Source: Linyphia triangularis (Eukaryota > Arthropoda > Arachnida > Araneae > Linyphiidae). From it: a stretch of 64,000 nt of DNA. The translations under genes and the position numbers were made by a program. Under the pieces are notes generated by a model. The model saw only the letters and a program-made list of their open reading frames with translations, was not told the origin of the DNA and did not search any database. Position 1 is the stretch's first letter; each line of letters starts with the position of its first letter. Shown here one piece after another: positions 42,966 through 55,563 of this stretch. The stretch lies in assembly GCA_963978545.1 (NCBI GenBank), contig OZ021733.1:31309330-31373329 (forward strand), written 5' to 3'.

Positions 42966-43740
42966 CAGTGGTAGAAGTGGTGAAAAAAAAGTGGGGGGAC
43001 GACCAAAATAAGGCGACAAGTGCACCCCTCCCCCACTTCCTTCTCATATCTTCAACGATAAATTTTATAAATTCGTAACTTATAATAAAAATATTAAATA
43101 GTAAAGAACAAATTTATATTTCCTAACATTAACCTTAAACGCGGGTCCAAAATTCATTGTTATTTTAATGAATATTCGGCGACTTAGTTTTTTTACTTGG
43201 AAGTAAGAGATAAAGTTAAGTAATAATTCAATGTTAAATACATAACTGTACATTTAGATATAAATAATACTTATAAATGCGCATACTTTTATGAAATTAA
43301 ATTAACAGAACATTATAAAAAGTTTTTTTTTTTTTTTTTTTTTTTTTAATTAGCTTGTCTTTATATGAAACAATAATAAAAATTTAACTTAAAAGAAAGT
43401 TCGTCCAAAGTTAAAAGTTGACCAAGTGTAACTGTATTTGTTAGTGAAAATATTAATATCTTTATACCCAAAGAAGTACAATACATTTTTATAATAATAT
43501 GATACATAAACCATAAATAGTTTTAAAGTTTTCATATGTAAAAATAAATCCCCTTTTCACAGTGTCACTACATTTAAAGGTTAATGTTATTTTTCTTTAG
43601 TTGATTTTAGGCGGATTGAATGCTTTTAAAAGTGGAGGGATGGATTTCAGTTGTTTTAGAAGTGGGCAGACGTATGGGTATTTTCTTGAAAAGTGGGGGG
43701 ACGTATCAATCCGCGTCTACCCACCACACATCTAGCACTG
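42966..43740. mobile_element. hAT-type MITE, 775 bp (copy 1)
   Basis: It starts CAGTGGTAGAAGTGGTG and ends ACATCTAGCACTG. aaaagtggggggacg lies inside both ends in inverted orientation. It is flanked by a perfect 8-bp duplication CCTCTTAA (42958-42965 and 43741-43748). AT-rich interior, no transposase. Confidence 0.87.
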
Positions 43741-44570
43741 CCTCTTAACAAGAAACTAAACTCAATTATGGTGAGGTTATCCAAACCCATGTGCCACGGC
43801 CCACTTGTGGGCCGCGAGTAGTTTGACACTGGGCCGTGGACTCTGGTCAAGAGTCTAGGTTAAGGTAAATATTATAGTAGTTTTAGGGGTAGAGGTCGAA
43901 TAATTCGATTTTTGCTAATAATTAAGTCTCTTGATTGTTAACAAAATTCCAACTATTCGATTACATTCTTCGATGGTTTAACGAATGAATTCTGAACTAG
44001 CCTAAATGGATCTTGAACCTGTTGGTGGTTTCCATTTTGTTACGTGAAAAATTTAATTTTCTTAGCTATCGATAACGTTGATAGAGCAATGCCAAGTCCA
44101 AAACTGTCCAAGGGGTGTTGGATAAGAGTAAAGAAACAAGAAAGTAACGAATAAGTATGCTACAGGAATATGTATGTGAGGTAAAGCTTTTCAATATTTA
44201 AACTAATTAAAGTTACTTTACTTCAACACCATGAGGAAAATGTTGAGTAATTTTTAAAATGTAACTTAGGTTTTAGTGGAACAAATGCAACCCGGTTTTG
44301 ATATAGTTAGTAATTCAAAATTCAAAAAGTTTTGCCTTTTTATTGCCTAAAAAGATTGCTTACAACTTAACTTTGATATAATCCATTATCATGTTATCCT
44401 TTCTCTTATTTTAGTCGATTATAGTTTGATTGAAGTTATTCATTCTCCATCCGCGTAACGAAATGAGAGTCAGAGCCAATTTCTTAGACTTGAATCTCAC
44501 CGAGACCCCAAACAATTTACCGTACAGTTTTTCTGAACCTTTATTCCTGGCTACACGAATCGCAACTAGA

Positions 44571-45222
44571 CTGAGAGGCGACTACAATTTTTGGACCCCA
44601 TCGAACATCATTCTGAATTTTTTATAGGAATTGGAGAAAAGTGAGTAGATTACGAATCCACTGGTCTGCCGTGGCAAAAATGACCGAAACTGGTCAAAAA
44701 TCGACTTTTAATAAGTTGAACTAAATCCGATTGCCAAATGCGCCATAACTTGCCAAATAATGAGCATTTTTTTATTTGGTAACCCTCACTCTTAAATTTT
44801 CAATTAAGAAGGTTGCAGACGATTCGGGTGTGTGGCTGGCTTACTTGCATCTTTTACAAATGAGCCAAATTGGCAATAAATATTACGTCACTGATGACGT
44901 AACTGATGTCGCCAATTTAGCTTACTTTTAAAAGATAAAAGTTTTCTGAGCCAGAGATCAGAAATCGTTTGCGCTTTTTCTCATTGAAAATCAAAATGCA
45001 GTGGGTTGCCACACGAAAAAGTTTGTTCTCTTTTTGGCAAGTTATGACATATTTGGCAATCGGATTTTAGTTCAACTCATTCCAAGTCGATTTTGGGTCA
45101 GTTTCGGCATTTTTGCCACGGCAGACCAGTGGATTTGTAATCTACTCACTTTTCTCCAATTTCTAAAAAAATTCAGAATGATGTTCGATGGGGTCCAAAT
45201 ATTGCAGTCGCCTCTCGGACTA
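44571..45222. mobile_element. Foldback MITE, copy 2 (best preserved)
   Basis: Arms of about 220 bases are inverted copies: CTGAGAGGCGACTACAATTT...catcgaacatcattctgaatttttt, cactggtctgccgtggcaaaaatg, aactaaatccgattgccaaat, reversed at 45000-45222. The centre contains ttggcaataaatattacgtc. Flanking actaga/actaaa could be a duplication. Confidence 0.8.
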
Positions 45223-45999
45223 AACCCAACCCTAGATGTAAAGCTTCCATCTTCACTGCAAATAGAGATATATGGTTAGAACTGGGTACGTGTGGTTTTC
45301 TCTCCAAGTTTGAAGTCAAACTTGTCAACTTGACAACATTTTCATTTTTACATACACTCTAAATTAACAAGGTTTTTGTTACATGCCACCAACCTTAACA
45401 TTTGGGGTATTTTACAAATTATATGTCCACAAATTGTGCATGAATAGTATCTGGAACTGATTTAACACAATAAAAATCTATGTAATATCTACCTTTTGGG
45501 GACTGTTACTGACATAATCCAATTTGTTTTACAGGAACTAGAACAAAATAAAGCATATGATAAAATATACACATCAAAATGATCTAGAAACATACAAATC
45601 AATGATCTAAACATTAGTGTTCAAGAATGATAGTTTATTGAAACTAAATCGAATTTTTAGAAATTTAATGGGAATACTATAGTATTTTTCCGTATTTGAA
45701 TTCAAAATATTTAAAGAATATCAGAATCGAAAGTTTCATTAATTTTCAGAGCTGTAATGTATTATAAATAATTAAGAAACAAAACGATTTAATGTTAAAA
45801 TGTATGGTCGGTTTTTAGAAGTAGGTAGTTAAATAATTAGGTTTTTTTTTTTTTTTTCAAATAGTATTTAGCGAAAGGTTAAATTAATAATTAATTTTGA
45901 ATAAATTTTTTTTTAAACTAGGAGGATTGCTGAGCTTAAACAGAGAGGCGGCTACCAGTGTTGATTCTTCATTAAATGTCACTCAGAATGTGTATGGGA

Positions 46000-46130
46000 T
46001 GTAGAGCAATCTTAATAGATTGTGAATATACTGGTCTAGTAAAGTAAAATGCTTAAAACTGTTTGAAAATTGATTTTGAATTTTTTAACTAAATCAGATG
46101 GCTAAATATGTCAAAACTTGCCAAAATAAT

Positions 46131-46164
<34 letters not shown>

Positions 46165-46370
46165 TTACTACCATGGCGGGTTACCAAAAAAAAAAACCTT
46201 CGCCTGTACCCTTCTCCGTTATTGAAAATTAAAGAGCGCACTCTTTAATTTTCAATAATGGAGAAGAGTAACAGCGATTTGACTTCTTTGGAGCCAAATT
46301 CTTGCATCTTTTAAAAGTGAGCCAAGTTGGCAATAAATATTACATCATGAATGACGTCATCAGGAGAAGT
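46000..46370. mobile_element. Foldback MITE, copy 3, with internal hairpin
   Basis: It shares tatactggtctagtaaagtaaaatg, actaaatcagatggctaaatatg and ttggcaataaatattacatc with copies 1 and 2. It contains an almost perfect 26-bp hairpin (46211-46236 and 46241-46266) with a 4-base loop, and a long T run. Confidence 0.65.
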
Positions 46371-47191
46371 CAATTAGATGCATTATCTACCTCCTTCCTT
46401 CCCGACTTTCGTAAATTTAAAATAAAAAGGAGAAAAAGGAATAAAGTGTATGGGAAAATGGAGAACAATATAAGATTTGGATTATTCGTTAGAAAAGAGA
46501 ATTAATGCACAACTTTAACTATTAATTAACTTCTCAGTAGGAAATCCGATGACCATTTTTGAAAAATTAATGTTTGAACACAAACTTTTGCCCCATAGCT
46601 AATAATCCTGCATGAAACCCGGCACAGTATGGCCCACGTGAAGCCCTTGCGCCAGAAATCACACCAACCTGCATGAAACCATATCTATAGGAGTAATTGG
46701 CTAACCACAGTATGTAAAAATTATTTTACACTGTTTTCTTTGGGCCGGTAGAAACAGAAACCGTGTTAGAAAGTTCCGAATTTATTTAAACTCCAACTAC
46801 ACCATGAACCACCATTATGTAGAACCAATTATAGAGAACCACTTGGTAAACAATAGCTAAATTTGGCCAAAAACTGCAGATACCATCTCTGTGCTTAGTA
46901 CATATTTAGTTTTCGAAGATACAAAAGGACTAAAGTCACAATGGTCTCCATATGGCAACTGACCTTTTCCGTTTTATTACAAAATTGGCTTGATATAATT
47001 CCAAAAGCCATCACTTACTACTAAAGCCGCCACATTTTTATTCGTATTTTTAAAATTGGATAAGAAGACTGAAAGACATATGTAAGCTCATGGTAATTTT
47101 AGGTTTTCAAAACAGGTGTCAATGACTTGCAAGTCTCTTCAGTTTTTAACAGATTGTTTGTTTTCTTGTATATCCCAGCTATTGATTTGGT

Positions 47192-47480
47192 TCACAACTG
47201 CAGATCCTCTGGAGGTGGTTTCCATATGAACGTATCCAAGACGGTGCCTGGCACCTTACACTGCATTACCAAATCAGAAGAAAGTATGGCTTTTGACAAT
47301 GGAATTGATTGCAGCTTCACATGCCAGAAAAAAGAAGAGCAGCTTCTAAAAAAAATCTCGTGTACTCCCTTACTTTTTAATCCCATCTCCTTAGTCCAAA
47401 TGTTGATGAGGCATTCTTGCACTAGAAAGGCGTGTGAGTGTGCCCATTGCGCATTTAAAATCCATTACAATACGACGTCA
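47192..47480 (-). CDS. Unrecognised coding-like segment, uncertain
   Basis: The minus strand is open for roughly 90 codons, with a protein-like composition: FLVQECLINIWTKEMGL, FFWHVKLQSIPLS, TVLDTFIWKPPPEDLQL then stop. An acceptor-like cgcctttctag lies just upstream on that strand. It could be one exon of an unidentified gene, or a retrocopy fragment. No family recognised. Confidence 0.3.
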
Positions 47481-47974
47481 CAAAAAGTTATTTTAAGTTA
47501 TGAAAGTAATTGCCATTTTGCCATTTAGCTTTAGATATATCCACAGGAAAACGAAAAAAAAAGAAAATCAGAGGTACCTCCTATTTAAGAAAAAGGGTTG
47601 GCCTAAAAAAAAAAAAAACTTCAAAGACCTTGTTGCGAAGGAAAAAATTCCTTTAAAAAATGCTTTGGCACATAATCATAATCAAATAAAAATTACATTG
47701 AATTGAAACTGCCATTTGTAAAAGCACTATAGACAAAAAAGCAACTATAATATAATCCATTTATTTTTTTAACTTAACAAGCTATTAAATTCAAAAGTTA
47801 ATCCTAGGACTGGCAATCAGTACAAAAAAATATTAAAGTAAAATGAAAAGTCAACAACAGTTATAATAAAAGTGGATCAGGATCGTGTACCCACACGATT
47901 GAAGTTGGCCCATTTATTAGAGTACATACATTTTCCAAATGGTTCACAAAAATGATTTTTAATGTGCCTTTAAT

Positions 47975-48752
<778 letters not shown>

Positions 48753-48759
48753 AACCATT

Positions 48760-50915
48760 TAGAAATATTGTAATTTACTTGAATTGATGTTTAACAGCCA
48801 AATTAAAATCAATAAAATAAAATGTTTAGAACAAATTAAAACATTTCATATTTCTACTTGCATACTAACGTTTGGCAAAATAAAATTTCAAATTTAGTTG
48901 TTGAATGAAATCCGTTGGAAAGTCATTTTTTATTAAAAATTGACGACTTTGTTTTAGATATTAAATGTATATAAAAAAATTAAATTATTAAATATTATAA
49001 ATATTAGAGGATTCACATTTCCTTCGCTGCGAAAAAGTGTTTTAAAACTTTTGTTCAGAAAGCAATATTAAAATAAAATATAAATCTTACAAAGGATAAA
49101 ATACTGATACATTATTTTTATTTAGTTACTTAATTAGTAATTTAAGCAAATATCTAATAAAAAAACACTTCATTATCAGAGTTCAGTTAGCAATTACAAA
49201 TAGATAAACAATAATAAGTATTTTGTTAAATCCTATTTTTCATACTTCATTGGATTATGAAAAATTTAGCTAGTTCCAAATAAAACATATCCTAGGCCAG
49301 TCCTAGGATTTTGCTTCATTCCAAGTTTATCGTCAAGTCAAAATCTCGATGGGGATTGATGGGGAACAGAATTGATGGTAGCTACAAATTTTTATCTATA
49401 CATAAATATTTAAAAATAATCTGAACTTTATCACTTACCAATTATCACCAATACTGCCAAAATACAGTAGACTAGGAATTAACTCAAATGGTGAGGGGGG
49501 GGGGGAGAAATATCGCAGAACCACGAAGAGAATTAAGTACAGTACCAACGCAACAATAATTAAAATTGTGAACTGTATCCATATAACTTCTATCTGGGTG
49601 TCATGTATTTGTCAGTACAGTATGTGTCTATTGCAATTTCCTATTGGACTACCCCATCTAGTCCTGCAAACGAAACGTAACGCCTCCAAGCAATGGTTTG
49701 GAGAATGGCCTTTACTAGGAAAGCGTCATTAGCAAACCCCCTGCTTTAAAATTCCAACTTGAGAAGCAATTAGTTTATGGCCAACCCCTGGGTCCTGTCT
49801 ATTGTAGAATTTGGAAATAGCCGTCGAGAAACATAGATAACATCTAGCATCGCTTTGTAATTTCTCCCCCGTCTCACCCTAAAGGCATTTTTTTTTAGGA
49901 AAGTGTTTACTACTAGGAGGTAAAGTGGTATTGGCGACATCTAGAGAAAAGAACCCTATTTTCTCACGCAATCTTAAGATCATGTCTACTATTTTTCCTC
50001 AAATGCCTACTTGCCTACTATTCTCTCGAGAAACTTGGAAAAGCAATATTACACTTAATATATTTGGATTTTCCATTATGAGCAAAATCTAAAATGTTCT
50101 ACAACAATGGTTAATGTAACTTTTTTGAAAGAGCAATTATTTAAGAAAAAATTTGGAAAATGTTATTTTAAAATGTGTTATTTTAAACTTTGATGTGCAA
50201 CAAATGAACTTGTATTAGTTGAAAAATCAATAGTATAAAAAAAATTAGAAAATATTTTAAATATTCTGGACGTTTTAATCGTGAATTAAAAAAACGTTGT
50301 GAGAAACATGCTTATTGTTTAACAAGTCTTTATTTTACCGACTCTGAATTGATAAGAATTAAGTAATGGCACTAAGTTGAAGAAAAAAAAAAGTATGTTC
50401 AATACCACTGAACTTTGTTGAACAATTTTCACAAGTCGCAAGTCTTTATAAAATTTTAAATACATTGAAATGTCCATATTTTTTTAATTAATGTATTATA
50501 TTAAATTTAAATAAAAAAAAATTGAAAATGTTTGATGAAATAGAATACATTTTGAATTTTATTGAAATAGTCTTTCTCCTAAATGCTTGAAATAAGGGAA
50601 AAGAAAGTTAAGACAATTTTTTATATTTTAATAATAGGAACTCGTAAAAGTAATTAATAGAGACTGCAAATATAAAAAAAAAATAAGAATGGGAGGGAAA
50701 ATACGAATTATTAAAAAAATATGCATTTTTTTTAAACTAAAAGTCCCCCCCCCCCCCTCCCGCCCCTTTAATGTATTCTAAGAAATATTCCCCTTGAATA
50801 CAATTGTACAAATGTATAGCGACAGAATCTTAAAATCTCGGGCTGAACTTTTTGGCAAATAATAATAATAATAATAAATAAATAAATTATAGTTGTACTC
50901 GTGAGGGACCGTGTC
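48760..50915. other. Intergenic, nothing firmly recognised
   Basis: AT-rich, with one moderately higher-GC stretch at 49650-50000 that has no coding frame. It has a G run near 49495 and a C run near 50745. Confidence 0.5.
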
Positions 50916-51504
50916 GTCCAAGCAGGGTCTGACCATAACAAGTTGGGGCCCAAGGTCCGGACAAATTTTGGGGCCCCTCTTATGCTCTTATTTTAAACGC
51001 GTGATTTATTGGATATGGGCTTGACACAAAGTCAAATGAATTAACATTAATTATAGAAAAAGTTGATAAATTAATGTTAATATTTTTTTCTAAATTTTTT
51101 TTTTTATCACAAATTAAGAAACAAATTTCAAACAATCAAATTTATAAATCAAAAAAGGAAAAACTTATATGACTGTAAGTGATATAAAATAAATTAAAAA
51201 TTACTGTTAAACAAATTTCTTTGCGCATTAGTTATTTTTTCACAATGCAATCATTTTGACTGCTTTCAGGCAATATAGGTATATACTAAGCTCCCGTCTT
51301 TCTAGTGTTAAAGGTTCTCTTAACAACTGTCCCCCATAGTCTCTCCCTCTACTTGTGGTTTGCGTCTGGTTGACGGTTTAGCAAAAAAAAAAAAAAAAAA
51401 AAAGACTGGTACTGGTACACTGGTCGTATATTGCGGGCCCTACTTGGCAAGGCGGGCCCCTATCATTTGCCCCCCCCCCCCCTGTCGGCGGCCCTGGCTT
51501 GGAC
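50916..51504. mobile_element. Candidate hAT-type MITE with GTCCAAGC ends
   Basis: The left end GTCCAAGCAGGGTC and the right end, reversed, GTCCAAGCCAGGGCC match. Both continue into ggggccc-rich sequence, and the element contains poly-A and poly-C runs. The target duplication is unclear. Confidence 0.45.
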
Positions 51505-52196
51505 AGGACCGGCTCGTCCTGGCTTGATATTTTGACATCTTTCAGCTTTTATTTTAGGCATATGCCTTATTATTTGTCTTCAGAAAGGAATGATTTCATT
51601 GTAAAATATTTGAAAGTACCACATACACTATTATTACAAAATAAGAATGAGCAATTATTTTTCTTTATTTTATTTGGTTTTGTGTTTTTAACGACAGACC
51701 AATTTTGAATTTACGACTGCCCATTTTGAATTTAGGACTGATGCCCAAATAAGCCACGACTACCGGTTAGAATAGGCTCTGCTTATAGGCGACAAATCTA
51801 TCTGTAAAATTTCAGCTCGATTGGATGACGACAAGTTGGTTAATTATTGTTGGTTTATTATCTCCCAAGCGAGAATAAAAGCTCGTGTAAAAGTGACCTT
51901 TTGTGACAGTGATAGCCTCCAAAACTTTATACAATGCATTGTTATCAAATCAATCTGCCAATTTTCAACAATCATCAGCCAATTTTTTCAATCATCAATT
52001 TGAATGACGGTGGTTAATTTAGCCTCCGCAGATTTTCCCGGCAGTCACAAACGCAAAATCGAAGTTAATGTATTTTGAAAAAGGCACTAAAAGTTTTCTG
52101 CTTGGAGATTTTTATTCTAATTCGCCACTGCAAAGGTCACTTCCTCTGTTCTTCACTTTCCAAAATAATCTTGACGCAGTTTGGCCCTTGTGTTGC

Positions 52197-52799
52197 CAGT
52201 GGTAAAATGTGGTGAATAAAAAAGTGGGGGGACGTTGTTATTTTAATGAATATTCGCGACTTATTTTTTTACTTAGAAGTAAGAGGTAAAGTTAGTAATA
52301 ATTCAATGTTATATACATAACTGTTTATTTAGATATAAATATTATAAATGTGCACAGTTTCATAAAATTAAATTAATAGGAAATCCTAAAAAGTTTTTTT
52401 TTTTTTTTTTTTAAATAGCTTGTCTTGATATAAAACAAGAATAGAAATTTGACTTACAAAAAAAGTTCCACCAAAGTTAAATTTTGATCAAGTGTAACTA
52501 TATTTGTTAGTAAAAATACTTATATCTTTATACAAAGCAGTACAATTCATATTAAAAAAGTAAAACATATATACCATAAGTAGTTTTAAAGTTTTCAAAT
52601 GTAAAAATAAATAACTTTTTCTCAGTGTCACTACATTTAAAGGTTAATGTTATATTTCATTAGTAGTTTTTTAGGCGAATTGAGTACTTTCAAAAGTGGA
52701 GGATGGATTTCAGTGATTTTAGAGGTGGGGGATGCATGTGTATTTTCTTGAAAAATGGGAGGGGACGCGTCACCCCGCGTCTACCCACAGATCTAACTA
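52197..52799. mobile_element. hAT-type MITE (copy 2), just upstream of the pyruvate kinase promoter
   Basis: Same orientation and order as 42966-43740: gtggggggacg, gttattttaatgaatattcg, agcttgtcttgatataaaac, cgcgtctacccaca. It is flanked by tgtgttgc (52189-52196 and 52800-52807). It ends about 90 bases before the CCAAT box of the candidate promoter. Confidence 0.82.
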
Positions 52800-52884
52800 T
52801 GTGTTGCCCTTGCACAAAATAAATTTTAAACTCAACCAACCAAAATAATCGCTTGGGTATTGGCATTGAGGAGTCACTTGCCAC

Positions 52885-53095
52885 TTTGAGGAACGACCAA
52901 TGGCTGTTGACACAGATTCCTCTAAGAAAAGGTTTGTGACGTCATTTAAAAAATATTATATTAAAGTCACGTCAAGTTTAGAAGAAGATGGATTTCCGAG
53001 GACAGTTGAAGGACGTTGTTCGTTAACCGCACTTTTAACTTCGGCAGGATAGAAACTGCGAAACGGAAACCTTCTGCAAGAGTGAAAAAGACTTG
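52885..53095 (+). promoter_or_regulatory. Candidate pyruvate kinase promoter and noncoding first exon
   Basis: This GC-richer island contains a CCAAT box (52897-52901), a full palindromic CRE TGACGTCA (52937-52944), a TATA-like atattatatta (about 52952-52962) and a second CRE-like TCACGTCA (52967-52974). It is followed by about 110 bases of moderate GC ending at a donor AAGACTTG|gtaact (53096). That donor would pair with the acceptor before the pyruvate kinase ATG (55046). A short upstream ORF, MDFRGQLKDVVR, lies within the proposed exon. There is no transcript evidence. Confidence 0.45.
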
Positions 53096-55046
53096 GTAAC
53101 TATTTATATATTTCATCAGTTTGGTAGAGAGCTCACATTTTGTGTATTTTTGCTTCCCCCGAACTTTATCTTTACTACCTCCTCAATTACTTTCTATTGC
53201 ATAAAGACTCTTTTGTTGAATAATATAAGTAATTGCTTTGTTTGGATGTACTTCTGTAACAAAATTGCAACTTCAAAATGCAATAGTTAATATTTTGCGA
53301 GCGAATTGTGTAACCTGACAACAGTATATCGATTTTTACTTTTTAATGTCGCTAAAATTACTTATATCATTCTATATTAATATTTATGTACAAACATACG
53401 ATAACATAAGAATAAAGTAGCGATGTGTTATAGAGACCTGACGATTTTTGGTTATTTCGTTAAATTAATAAATCGACTAACCATTGTTTAAAGTTGCTAT
53501 ACAACTATTTATAAAATGAGCTTTAAGGGTTGCTATATAAGTTTTCTTTAAAATAAAGTTAAGGTAAAGTGTCTGGTCTCTTTAATGTATCTGTACCATC
53601 AAATATCACAAAATGTTAATAATATTTTGAAAAGTTTAGGTACTTCCATTTCCGTACTTTAACACTCGATTGTCGTAGTTGGTCCATATGACCTAAAACT
53701 AATTTTATTTATGCTTTTGAGGTAGTAGTCTGGTAACTTGGGTTGAAAAAATCTTTTTTTTTCCTTATTTCGAAAGCAAAATATATTAAAAGTACATTGT
53801 AAAAATTTTAGATAGAAATTCTAAATATTAATGGAGTTATATTGAATATTTGAGATCATCTCGTTGTTGTTGAGCATCTGTTCTTGAAACTTGAAACGTA
53901 TTTTTCTTGAAACAATGTTTTTTTCGGTCGGCCCAGGTGAAAAAAAAATTCTATCTGAGCGATTGCTCTGAAATTTTTACACATTGTTCTACATATCGGT
54001 TTTTCTGGTCCGGACTTGGATTTTTTTCCCTCTAACTTTTCATTTTACAGCCCGATTTGTGCCTGAAAAAAATTACTTTTATTTTTTAAAGTCTGCCATT
54101 TTGTTATTTTCTGGTAAAATTTAATAATCCTAGTTCCAATGAGAATGACAATTCTATAGATTAATAATCAATTTAATTTTTTTTAAATTTCAAATGTGTT
54201 TAAGAGCCTAAATCCCCATGGCCAGCAACGCATCTTTTTTGGGGGCGTCTACTTTGATCAATAATAATAATAAAACATTGTAAAATTAAGTTAAAAATAT
54301 TTTTTTTTTGTATCCATTGGATGTCAATAATAACAACATACTAAAAAAACAAAATCATTGGATTTTTTTTCCCATAAAAAAATGACAACAAAAAAAAGTG
54401 CAAGTTGCCAGACTACTACTTTAAACTAATCTTGTTTATGTTTTTTCTCAAGAAGTTGCAAGCAGAAGCGAAAGAAATATAGAACTCATCAATTGCATTG
54501 TTGTATATTTAATCAAACCTTTAAAAATGAAGGAAGAAACATCATCACTGCTAATTACAATTGTGTGTTATATATACTATGTACCAACACTACCTAGCTG
54601 ATCATAATCATTAAAATTATATAAAATATTCACTCTCCATTCACAAAATGACTAATAGTTTAATTTGAATATATATTGTAAACTAGATTTGAACATAATG
54701 CTTTGTTTATTTCTGGTGTTTATAATTTAAATAATCTATTTTGTACTCTTAATATTACTGTTAATGAAATGTCAATACTCGAAAAATAAGTTATTTTTTT
54801 AGCTGAAAATGGGGGTTTTGTACTCGTTCATTTTGTCCTGTTCCTCCTTTCTAGGTATACCGATACTGCCATCTTTCTAGTATTAAAGTTTTGAACTTTA
54901 GAACTCTATTTAATATTTTGACTTTCCAGAGTTATCAATAATAGGTTGGCTACATTTTCTCCAACTTGCATTTTCCCCCCCTCTGCTATGCAATTTTTAA
55001 TTCTGTACTTTTTTTTGTTGGAATTTTTTATTCTTGTATATTTTAG

Positions 55047-55184
55047 AATTAAAGAAAATGGCAGGTAAAAAGACGGTTAGACTTTCAAGAGAACAAGATT
55101 ATACTCTACTAGACCATTTGAGTGTCTTGGATATTGATGCTCCACCTTCAAATTGTCGTCTTACTGGCATAATTTGCACTATTG
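55047..55184 (+). CDS. PK: Pyruvate kinase first coding exon
   Basis: The acceptor ttcttgtatattttag precedes 11 bases of 5' UTR, then the ATG at 55058 in good context (gaaaATGGC). The donor ATTG|gtgagt leaves one base of the Gly codon. The acceptor right before the UTR implies at least one upstream noncoding exon. Confidence 0.93.
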
Positions 55185-55532
55185 GTGAGTTTTTTATTTT
55201 GCTGTTGCTGATTTTTATATATGGCTTTTAAATGTCTTTAGTGGCCTTGTGAGAAATGCTAAAAACTTTTGGCCAGAGAATTACTGGTTTGCGCCTGTGC
55301 ATTACATTTAAAATAATGGTAGTTGCTGCATGTTAAATCCACCAAGAAAAGTTATCTCGTGGAGATTAGGTTTTTAGAAAATTAAGCAACCTTTGTCATT
55401 TGTTCTTTGCTCAGGGCACCTGAAACCGGGGACCAATTATCTCAATGAATGTACTTTGCAAACTCTTTTAAAAATCTATCTAAAGGCCAGTGGCGTACAT
55501 GGGTCATACTAAATCAAATCGGAAATTTGTTC

Positions 55533-55563
<31 letters not shown>

